The notes under the pieces: model-generated
What the model was told of the DNA's origin: nothing
Database searches by the model: none
What the model saw: the letters and a program-made list of their open reading frames with translations, nothing else
NCBI GenBank assembly: GCA_030587605.1
Contig: JAUQYT010000053.1
Location: forward strand, 1-19,234
Source of the DNA: Candidatus Njordarchaeum guaymasense
Lineage (GTDB): Archaea > Asgardarchaeota > Njordarchaeia > Njordarchaeales > Njordarchaeaceae
DNA: 19,234 nucleotides
Reading direction: 5' to 3'
Position numbers and translations under genes: made by a program
Shown: positions 13,540 to 19,234 of the stretch, piece after piece
Layout of the letters: every line of letters begins with the position of its first letter
Position numbering within the stretch: position 1 is the first letter of the stretch

Positions 13540-14538
13540 TTATTTAGATGTTGGAGGTCTGATTTTGAGCACGTCCAGGTTCACCAAGTTTGGAGGGACT
13601 TTCCCTTCCAGTGCTGCTGTGGCGTTCTCAACAGCCATCACGGCCATCTTGGTCCTGGTTTCTACGCTGGCTGAGCCAATGTGTGGAAGTAGGACGGCGT
13701 TGTTGAGCTTGAGGAGAGGGTTGGACATTTCTATCGGTTCTTTTTGGAATACATCTAGTCCGGCTCCACCGATCTTCCCTTCATTCAAGGCTTTGTAGAG
13801 CGCCTTCTCGTCAACTACGGGGCCACGGGACGTGTTAACCAGGATTGCTGTCTTCTTCATTAAGTTCAATTGTTTCTCTCCGACGAAGTTGCAGGTTTTC
13901 TCAGTTAGTGGAACGTGAACGGTTACGAAATCTGATTCCCTGAAAACAGTGTCCACGTCAGCGTACTTTACTCCAAGTTCGGATTCGAGTTCGGGGCTTC
14001 TCTTCTCGTCGTAGTAGAGTATTTTCATATTGAATCCCTTGGCTCTCCGGGCTATAGCTTGACCGATCCTGCCTAGGCCCATTATTCCTAAGGTCTTGCC
14101 GTAGACATCGGTTCCTGTCATGAACATCAGATTCCACTGAATCTTCCATTTGCCAGATCTAAGATATCTATCAGCTTCAGCAATTCTCCTCGCGACAGCC
14201 ATTAACAAAGCCCAGGCTAGGTCGGCGGTCGTCTCTGTCAAGACGCCGGGGGTATTCGTCACGTATATTCCCTTTTCAGTTGCTTTCTTCACGTCGATGT
14301 TATCGTATCCAACTGCAATATTGCTTATCACTTTCAGGCTCTTGCCCGATTCTATCACTGCAGGCGTGATTTTCTCGGTGAGTAGGCAAACTAGTCCATC
14401 TACGCTCGAGACTTCTCGCTTCAGTGAACTCTCACTCGGGGGCGCATCCTTGGGGTTGAAACTGAATTCCACATTCTTCTTTCGAAGCAAGGCTATGGCT
14501 TGTTCAGGTAGCTTCCTAGTTGTGTAAACACTTACCAT
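13540..14538 (-). CDS. D-2-hydroxyacid dehydrogenase, glyoxylate/hydroxypyruvate reductase type (GyaR-like)
   Basis: 332 residues. It would reduce glyoxylate to glycolate, hydroxypyruvate to D-glycerate, or a similar 2-keto acid with NAD(P)H. Motifs are VGYDNIDV (76-83), TPGVLTETTADLAWALLMA (96-114, typical of GyaR), the dinucleotide loop GLGRIG (154-159), and catalytic R238 (NTSRGP), E267 (QKEP) and H286 (PHIGSAS). D177 at the end of the second Rossmann strand (YYDEKR) favours NAD(H) over NADP(H), unlike the Thermococcales enzymes with Ser/Arg there. ATG 14538 follows AGGGG closely. It is the first gene of a likely operon with the Cgl0159-type gene and phosphofructokinase, preceded by a TATA-like box. 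With glycerate kinase and GlcDF-like genes in the same window, a C2/C3 hydroxyacid role is likely; phosphoglycerate dehydrogenase is less likely because the ACT domain is missing. Confidence 0.85.
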   Translation of the reverse strand: MVSVYTTRKLPEQAIALLRKKNVEFSFNPKDAPPSESSLKREVSSVDGLVCLLTEKITPAVIESGKSLKVISNIAVGYDNIDVKKATEKGIYVTNTPGVLTETTADLAWALLMAVARRIAEADRYLRSGKWKIQWNLMFMTGTDVYGKTLGIMGLGRIGQAIARRAKGFNMKILYYDEKRSPELESELGVKYADVDTVFRESDFVTVHVPLTEKTCNFVGEKQLNLMKKTAILVNTSRGPVVDEKALYKALNEGKIGGAGLDVFQKEPIEMSNPLLKLNNAVLLPHIGSASVETRTKMAVMAVENATAALEGKVPPNLVNLDVLKIRPPTSK

Positions 14539-14596
14539 TTCCCCTGCGAACCTCCACTACTCTCTATAGCAGCATTCACCATTGTAATTGTTCCCA

Positions 14597-14608
14597 TTAT
14601 TTATTATT
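14597..14608 (-). promoter_or_regulatory. Candidate TATA box of the gyaR-aldolase-pfk operon
   Basis: AATAATAAATAA-like run on the minus strand, about 60-70 nt before ATG 14538; predicted leader about 35 nt. The 218-bp gap 14539-14756 also holds TTATAAT (14682-14688), possibly serving the GTPase gene on the plus strand. Confidence 0.4.
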
Positions 14609-14756
14609 TCACCCATTGAGAAAATTGCAGAACGTAGTCGGTCTAATTACGATAAAGGGTAAACAATAATAAGTTCGATTGTTATAATCTCATTTTAGGT
14701 GACTCTCTCAATCTGTCATTAGCGTATCCAGGAATATCCGTTGATAGTCTAATACT

Positions 14757-15455
14757 GTGAAAGTCGCAAAGGGAGCGTGCCACCCGATTACCGAGAAAAA
14801 TAGAGGCGAAAGCCGGACCTACAAGCTGATAATCATTGGAGACTCTCGCGTCGGCAAAACCTCGCTGATCCGAGCTCAAGCGGGGATGCTTTTCAGACCG
14901 GAATACATCCAGACAGTAGGCGCGGATGTTATCACAAGGATCTATGAATTCAAGAAACAGACTACTTATCTACTCATATTCGACATTAGAGGGGAAAGCA
15001 TACATGACACTGTAAACGACTACTTCTTCTCAGGAGCGTCTGCGGCACTAATAGTCTTCGACCTGACGAGGAGAGAAACATTCAACAACGTTGGAGAATG
15101 GTTCGGCGAAGTCAGAAAGAGGATACCCTACCCGATCCCAATGATGTTACTGGGGAACAAAGCAGATCTGCAGGAGAAGCGTGTAATCAAATCCGAGGAA
15201 GCAATAAAACTCGCAGGAAACATGGGAATAGGTAGCTATCTTGAAACCTCTGCAAGGACAACAGAGAACGTCAACAAGGCTTTCATGGAAATAATAGCAC
15301 GCTGCTTTGTCGAAGGACCAAGAGATTCTAGAATCGCAAGAAACGTGGAAGAAGTTATCAAAGGCATACATCCAGCTGACGAAGAACTCATGACAGAAGT
15401 AAAGAAGCTGGACACCATAGGCAGGGGAAGTATTGCGGGTGGCAAGAATCCTTAA
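14757..15455 (+). CDS. Rab/Ras-like small GTPase
   Basis: 232 residues. All five G motifs are present: P-loop GDSRVGKTS (28-36), switch I Thr in QTVGAD (T53), DIRGE at 76-80 (DxxG), GNKADL (133-138) and ETSAR (163-167). The usual switch II catalytic Gln (DTAGQ) is Glu here (E80), so hydrolysis may be slow or differ in mechanism. There is no C-terminal cysteine or CAAX box, so no prenyl anchor; instead about 45 charged residues follow the G domain. Such GTPases occur in Asgard archaea and some other archaea; partners are unknown, and no roadblock/longin gene lies nearby. The start is uncertain: GTG 14757 has no ribosome binding site and the conserved domain begins only at residue 21, so initiation may be leaderless. 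Single gene, convergent with the next. Confidence 0.87.
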   Translation: MKVAKGACHPITEKNRGESRTYKLIIIGDSRVGKTSLIRAQAGMLFRPEYIQTVGADVITRIYEFKKQTTYLLIFDIRGESIHDTVNDYFFSGASAALIVFDLTRRETFNNVGEWFGEVRKRIPYPIPMMLLGNKADLQEKRVIKSEEAIKLAGNMGIGSYLETSARTTENVNKAFMEIIARCFVEGPRDSRIARNVEEVIKGIHPADEELMTEVKKLDTIGRGSIAGGKNP

Positions 15456-15518
15456 GAAACAGGCCAGTGTTCTCAAACGCTGCTCGCTTTGAGGAAATTC
15501 GCAATAATCTTGGGTTCT

Positions 15519-16379
15519 TCAGCTTTCGAATATGTAAAGTGGCTCCTCATACCTGCGCCCTTCAAAAATCTGTCCACCTGGTAGCTTCACTAATCTTCGG
15601 TTGGAGAGAGAGGTTTGAAGTTTCCCGTTCGCATCATCCAACTTCAGCTTTTCACCTTTGAGCAATTCAAGCGGCACATTTACCCCAAGTATGCGCGTGG
15701 GAAATACGTGCCTGGTGGCTTTCGGTGCGAAGACCTCCCCCTTCAAAGAAAAATGAAGCACATCCTCTTTGGTAAGGGTGGGCACTATCATGGAAGTCGC
15801 AGACTTATCATTTATTATGATTGCCCTTGCGTCGGACTCAGTTTGATAACTTATCTTGAGATTCCTTGCACGAAGCTTTTCCTCGACCCTATAGATTAGG
15901 TCATATTCTTCTTTGTGATTTAGCTTCTTTCCAGTTGTTATGAGCCATGCTGAGTTGGAAGAGTTAAATGCACTGATTCCCTGCCCCTCGTTGACCATCT
16001 TATCAACGTTATCAGTATTCACGTCAGTTAACTTCAACTCTTTGAAGGACGCACGAGTCAATTTCACGATGTCGCTGATTGACATACCTCCCGTTACAAC
16101 GCGGTACCATGCGCCCAACTGTATCGCGGGAAGCATGTAGTCTATCAGGCAGCATGGAATGTAGGAGTAGGCAAGTTCCCTTAATGCAACGACCCTATGC
16201 ATCCCATCTAACACGACTAGGGTCCGCTCATCAACCATAACTGGGTCCTTGACAGCCTTCTCTTCTAGAAGAGACTTCTTCAGGTTTCTTATGAATTCAG
16301 GCAAGACTTGTTCATGGAGCTTCAGACTCCAGATATCTTCGAGGGCTAGTTTGAGAAGTCCATCTTTAGTTGAGAACAT
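15519..16379 (-). CDS. ParB-fold protein related to SerK free serine kinase
   Basis: 286 residues. It resembles SerK of Thermococcus, which phosphorylates free L-serine with ADP to O-phosphoserine, and the related SbnI, both on a ParB/sulfiredoxin fold. Matching blocks are LHEQV (21-25; the HEQ glutamate is the proposed catalytic base in SerK), DGMHRVVAL (58-66; SerK has DGHHR), CLIDYM (77-82), and LTKEDVLHFSLKGEVFAPKATRH (roughly 202-224; SerK has a closely similar stretch ending in TTRH). About 60 C-terminal residues after this have no SerK counterpart. No helix-turn-helix is visible, so a chromosome-partition role is unlikely. ATG 16379 is chosen because AGGAGG lies 3 nt upstream; TTG 16406 is the alternative. 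Loss of the first His of DGHHR leaves serine as substrate open. Single gene, 63 nt from the convergent GTPase stop. Confidence 0.65.
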   Translation of the reverse strand: MFSTKDGLLKLALEDIWSLKLHEQVLPEFIRNLKKSLLEEKAVKDPVMVDERTLVVLDGMHRVVALRELAYSYIPCCLIDYMLPAIQLGAWYRVVTGGMSISDIVKLTRASFKELKLTDVNTDNVDKMVNEGQGISAFNSSNSAWLITTGKKLNHKEEYDLIYRVEEKLRARNLKISYQTESDARAIIINDKSATSMIVPTLTKEDVLHFSLKGEVFAPKATRHVFPTRILGVNVPLELLKGEKLKLDDANGKLQTSLSNRRLVKLPGGQIFEGRRYEEPLYIFES

Positions 16380-16513
16380 CTTCCTCCTAGCGGAAGGCAA
16401 GCTCAATCAACACCCAGCCAGACCTGAGAGTTCCAACGATGACAGATGAACCCACTTTGATGCGCCTAAACTATAAATGTTGCTGTCTCGTGCTCGAAGG
16501 AGTTATCAAAGAA

Positions 16514-16573
16514 ATGGACGAAGAGCTGAGAAGAGCCCGTCCATTGGTTGATCGCAAGAAGCCACTTGTATGA
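16514..16573 (+). CDS. Possible micro-protein of 19 residues
   Basis: Within the 268-bp gap between the SerK-like gene and glcF, an ATG at 16514 opens a 19-codon frame (MDEELRRARPLVDRKKPLV) ending at TGA 16571-16573. AAGGAG (16497-16502) lies 11 nt upstream and a TATA-like CTATAAAT (16471-16478) about 40 nt upstream, so the layout is that of an expressed gene. The same AT-rich box may instead serve the SerK-like gene on the other strand. No similarity known to me; may be chance. Confidence 0.2.
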   Translation: MDEELRRARPLVDRKKPLV

Positions 16574-16602
16574 AAACATTCTAAGAAGAAAAAGTACCTT
16601 CT

Positions 16603-16633
16603 ACAAAAATAGAGTATAGGTGCTAGCGCACCT
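16603..16633 (-). terminator. Candidate terminator of the glcD-glcF unit
   Basis: Just after the glcF stop, AGGTGC-TAGC-GCACCT forms a perfect 6-bp stem with a 4-nt loop (16618-16633). On the minus strand it is followed by an AT-rich stretch with five T (16604-16608). Confidence 0.45.
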
Positions 16634-16647
16634 TACGATTCTCTTCC

Positions 16648-17877
16648 TTATGCTATTGCATCAGCCACCAGTTCGATAACGTCCTTCACCTGGATCCTTG
16701 CTTTCTTTGCCTTCGCCGCATCAATGAAGTTGCCTCTGCAAAACGGGCATGCTGACGTTATGAACTTCGCCTTGGTCGCTTCCGCCTCAGCTAGCCTGTC
16801 CATTCCAACGCTCACTGCCAGGTCAGCGAATGCCGATTTCACTCCGCCTCCGGCACCACAGCACCATGCGTTCTCCCTTATTCTTTTCATCTCAACAAAT
16901 TGAACGACTGGTATTGCCTTCAGGACTTCTCTTGGGGCATCGTAGAGTCCAGTCTGCCTGCCGAGGTGACAGGGGTCGTGGTAGGTGACTTTTACTTCTT
17001 CTTCCGCTTCTTTGAAGCTGATTTTCTCGTCCTTGATTAGATCTCTGATAAATTCGGTTGCATGGACTACGTTGAATGGGAGTTTTCCGACGATTTCAGG
17101 GTAGTCTTTTTTCAGCGCTCTGTAGCAGCCCGAGCAGTGGACTAAAACATCCTTCGCTCCAGCTTTTTGCAGTGCTTCAATGTTGTGCTTGGCTAGGCTT
17201 TCAGCCAACGGTTTGTTGCCTGTTCTGATGGCTACCGAGCCGCAGCACCATTCGTTTGGATTGGTCACAGCAACCTTCACGCCAGCGGCGTCGAGTATCC
17301 CTAGAAGCGAGGTGAGTAGTTCTGGTTGTCTGTATGGCTCCGTGCAACCAGCGAACAGTACCAGTCCGCCTTTCGCCGGTAGTTCCTTGCCCTCTGGTAT
17401 CCATTTTCCTCTGTCTGCATGCTTCTCGAAGTATGGGTTATGGTCCTTCTCTATAGATCCGTAGATCTCCCTGTGTCTTGGCATTGGTCCGTAGCCCGCT
17501 TCAACCAGGTCTGCCCTTAGAGCCTCGAACACCTTGACATGGTCGATCCAGCGGCTGGTTGGAAGCTCTATGCATGCGTCCCCAGAATTGTGACATGCCT
17601 CTTTGCAGCTTCCACAGAGCGTACACTCGTATATCGACTTGGCAAGTCCATCGCTTACATTAAGGGTTCCTCTCAATAGACCGTCTGCCATCCTGAGTTT
17701 GCCTCTGGCTACGTAAGGTTCAAATCCTCCAAGGTAATCTTTGACTGGGCATACATCATATCTCCCTGCAGAGGGTTTGACCATTTGTCTGCAGTCACCG
17801 ATCCGTGAACATGATGCAACCATCTGCTCAAGTTTTCTCAGGTTTGTGAACGGAACTTTGGTTGTTTGTTTTGACAT
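16648..17877 (-). CDS. Iron-sulfur subunit of a GlcF/HdrD-like oxidoreductase
   Basis: 409 residues. It would carry electrons from the FAD subunit encoded just upstream to a quinone, ferredoxin or other acceptor. Order of parts: an N-terminal ferredoxin-like region with a full 4Fe-4S motif C85-x2-C88-x2-C91-x3-C95 (CTLCGSCKEAC) and a partial one, C23...C29...C43-P, in which the cysteine expected at position 26 is Ile (CSRIGDC); then two CCG domains, the first with C178, C211-C212, C248 and C251, the second with C303, C339-C340, C377 and C380. CCG domains are typical of HdrB/HdrD and GlcF, LldE and GlpC relatives. ATG 17877 has GGGGGATG 7 nt upstream and follows the glcD-like stop by 22 nt, so the two are co-transcribed. 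Substrate is set by the partner and is unknown. Confidence 0.85.
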   Translation of the reverse strand: MSKQTTKVPFTNLRKLEQMVASCSRIGDCRQMVKPSAGRYDVCPVKDYLGGFEPYVARGKLRMADGLLRGTLNVSDGLAKSIYECTLCGSCKEACHNSGDACIELPTSRWIDHVKVFEALRADLVEAGYGPMPRHREIYGSIEKDHNPYFEKHADRGKWIPEGKELPAKGGLVLFAGCTEPYRQPELLTSLLGILDAAGVKVAVTNPNEWCCGSVAIRTGNKPLAESLAKHNIEALQKAGAKDVLVHCSGCYRALKKDYPEIVGKLPFNVVHATEFIRDLIKDEKISFKEAEEEVKVTYHDPCHLGRQTGLYDAPREVLKAIPVVQFVEMKRIRENAWCCGAGGGVKSAFADLAVSVGMDRLAEAEATKAKFITSACPFCRGNFIDAAKAKKARIQVKDVIELVADAIA

Positions 17878-17899
17878 ATTTTAGCATCCCCCTGCGTCT

Positions 17900-19234
17900 T
17901 TAGAGATAGAATTTCCCAGGGCTCAAGATTCTGTTTGGATCTAAGGTGTTCTTTATTGATCTAAGGAAATCATAGTACGGTCCCGGGTATGCGCCTGCGG
18001 CGACGAATGCCCTGCTTATTGATTCACCCATCACGTACGGTAAGCCGCCCTCTTTATCAATCATTTTTAGCTGATCTATCCAGAGATCGTAGTTCTGCGC
18101 CCTTTTGTCATCGTCTTGCCAGACTACTAGTCCAGAATCTATTTCAACGGCTGTGTGTCCGCAAAGTAATACATGAGACACCCCACTTAGAGCCGGTCCA
18201 GCCTTCGTCAGCTTGTCGAGGTTCTTGGTTTCCCACTCTCCCAGCTTCTTGATCATCTCCGGGAACCTGTGTATTGGGACATGGTGTTCTGATGAGCATG
18301 GGATGCTGCCAGGTCCCATGCATCCCCACAATCCGTGAAAGTTTTGCCAGTGCCCGTTTTGCTCGTAATGCCATTTCGCCCAGTTTCCTTTCTCGATTGT
18401 GTCTCCCAAAGGTTCCCCGCCATTTTCAACCACAATCTTGTCGACAATCTTCTGCTTCGAATCTAGCTCTTCCTGGGTTTCGCCTTCCATTGTGTAGAAG
18501 AATATGGCCTTGTTGAGTCCTTTCCATGCTTTGAAAACCGGGAAGTCAACTTTTGGCACTATGCTTCCAGTGAAGCCTTGAATAGTTAACAGGGGCAAGT
18601 AATTCGAATCGTATATGCCCAGTTCGCCTCGTTTTCTCCATGCTAGCCAGATCTTCGCCGCCTTCACATCTGATGGCTCTTTTAGAGTGAAAGTTTTCGC
18701 AGTGTGGTAAGGTGGCTTCGGGAATATTTCTAGGGTTGCTTCCGTCTTTACTCCAAGTATCCCTTGGTCGCCCAAGAACATTGAGCACAGGTCGGGTCCC
18801 AGCCCGTACCTACAAAAAGGTTCTTTCACATACACGCTCGCGTTTGAACCCGTTTGAATTATGTCGCCTTGAGGTAGAACAACTTGTAGCGCAACGACGT
18901 GCTGTGTACATGTTCCGTACTTCGCTCCTCCTCCGCCTCCGACAGTGTGGTGACAGAGTCCACCACCTATGGTTGCGGACATGCCACTCCCTGGACCAAG
19001 ATTACCTGTATAGTAGCCTTTCTCGAATAAAACACCGTTAAGTTCAGCCCAAGTAATCCCGGCCTGAGCGGTGACCGTCAATGCTTGCTCATCGATATTG
19101 ATTATCTTGTTCATCCGCGTTAGGTCTATTACTATTCCGCCTCCCTCGATGGGTTTCGAGCCTCCTGAGATATCGCATCCGCCTCCCCGCGGAACAACGG
19201 GTGTTTTGTTTCTATTGGCGATCCGGAGAATCTG
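17900..19234 (-). CDS. FAD-linked oxidase subunit, GlcD/D-lactate dehydrogenase-like (N-terminus outside window)
   Basis: 444 residues are visible; the frame is open to the right edge, so the true start lies beyond 19234. The visible N-terminal part is the FAD-binding type 4 (VAO/PCMH) domain: VVPRGGGCDISGG, then IVIDLTRMNKI, GPGSGMSATIGGGLCHHTVG, and GDQGILGVKTEATLEI. It ends with LDPNRILSPGKFYL, the family's usual C-terminal motif. Family members oxidise a 2-hydroxy acid (glycolate, D-lactate, D-2-hydroxyglutarate) using FAD. With the Fe-S gene 22 nt downstream it forms a GlcDF-type complex, probably cytoplasmic or loosely membrane-bound, as no membrane helix is seen. Glycolate or glycerate would suit the nearby GyaR-like and glycerate kinase genes, but the substrate-domain sequence (residues after about 180) is not diagnostic. 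Confidence 0.87.
   Translation of the reverse strand, partial: QILRIANRNKTPVVPRGGGCDISGGSKPIEGGGIVIDLTRMNKIINIDEQALTVTAQAGITWAELNGVLFEKGYYTGNLGPGSGMSATIGGGLCHHTVGGGGGAKYGTCTQHVVALQVVLPQGDIIQTGSNASVYVKEPFCRYGLGPDLCSMFLGDQGILGVKTEATLEIFPKPPYHTAKTFTLKEPSDVKAAKIWLAWRKRGELGIYDSNYLPLLTIQGFTGSIVPKVDFPVFKAWKGLNKAIFFYTMEGETQEELDSKQKIVDKIVVENGGEPLGDTIEKGNWAKWHYEQNGHWQNFHGLWGCMGPGSIPCSSEHHVPIHRFPEMIKKLGEWETKNLDKLTKAGPALSGVSHVLLCGHTAVEIDSGLVVWQDDDKRAQNYDLWIDQLKMIDKEGGLPYVMGESISRAFVAAGAYPGPYYDFLRSIKNTLDPNRILSPGKFYL

Noticed and set aside
13958..14527. Open frames on both strands overlapping the gyaR-like gene
   Set aside because: All catalytic and nucleotide-binding motifs are in the 332-residue minus-strand frame; the others show no domain.
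13540..14538. Reading the 2-hydroxyacid dehydrogenase as SerA, to form a serine pathway with the SerK-like gene
   Set aside because: It lacks the C-terminal ACT domain and shows GyaR-type motifs; the SerK-like gene is in a separate transcription unit.
15472..15493. Inverted repeat CTCAAA...TTTGAG between the convergent GTPase and SerK-like genes
   Set aside because: Arms are only 6 bp with a 10-nt loop and no T-run next to it; too weak to call a terminator.
17717..17727. GGTTCAAATCC, identical to a tRNA T-arm consensus
   Set aside because: It is inside the iron-sulfur gene, encodes part of a conserved segment, and no cloverleaf forms around it.

Overview
The window looks like a stretch of an uncultivated archaeal chromosome, most likely Thermoproteota (Bathyarchaeia-like) or a relative; the lineage is inference. 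Several start codons are preceded by archaeal-type Shine-Dalgarno strings ending in GGTGA (7-8 nt from the start), and several genes have AT-rich TATA-like boxes rather than -35/-10 pairs. The gene content also points this way: a Rab-like small GTPase, a SerK-type ParB-fold protein, an archaeal-style PRPP synthetase and oligo-T gene ends. GTG and TTG starts are common. I see no tRNA, rRNA, CRISPR array, transposase or phage gene.

Layout. (1) 1-686: 3' half of a divergent glycerate 2-kinase (MOFRL family), cut by the window edge. (2) 705-3110, minus: GH35-type beta-galactosidase. (3) 3293-4588, plus: two-gene unit, FMN nitroreductase and a small HAD phosphatase. (4) 4684-6127, minus: bacterial-type HU protein, then ribose-phosphate pyrophosphokinase. 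(5) 6232-9599: the core of the window. iolM and iolN (minus) and iolO (plus) diverge from a roughly 330-bp control region and match, gene for gene, the inositol-degradation enzymes of Thermotoga maritima. (6) 9657-14538, minus: gyaR-like 2-hydroxyacid dehydrogenase, Cgl0159-family aldolase-like protein, PPi-type phosphofructokinase, then two tandem DUF998 membrane proteins. (7) 14757-15455, plus: Rab-like GTPase. (8) 15519-16379, minus: SerK/ParB-fold protein. (9) 16648-19234, minus: GlcD/GlcF-like FAD and Fe-S oxidoreductase pair, with glcD cut by the window edge.

How the genes may work together. Established for Thermotoga: IolM oxidises scyllo-inosose, IolN hydrolyses the diketone to 5-dehydro-L-gluconate, and IolO epimerises that to D-tagaturonate. 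The first enzyme (IolG, myo-inositol 2-dehydrogenase), the uronate branch and a transporter are not in the window. My main hypothesis is a different lower branch: phosphorylation of the keto-acid, IolJ-like cleavage by the Cgl0159-type aldolase to DHAP plus tartronate semialdehyde, reduction to glycerate by the GyaR-like enzyme, and phosphorylation by glycerate 2-kinase. The plainer alternative is that the PFK/aldolase pair serves ordinary glycolysis and gluconeogenesis and that its position near the inositol genes is accidental.
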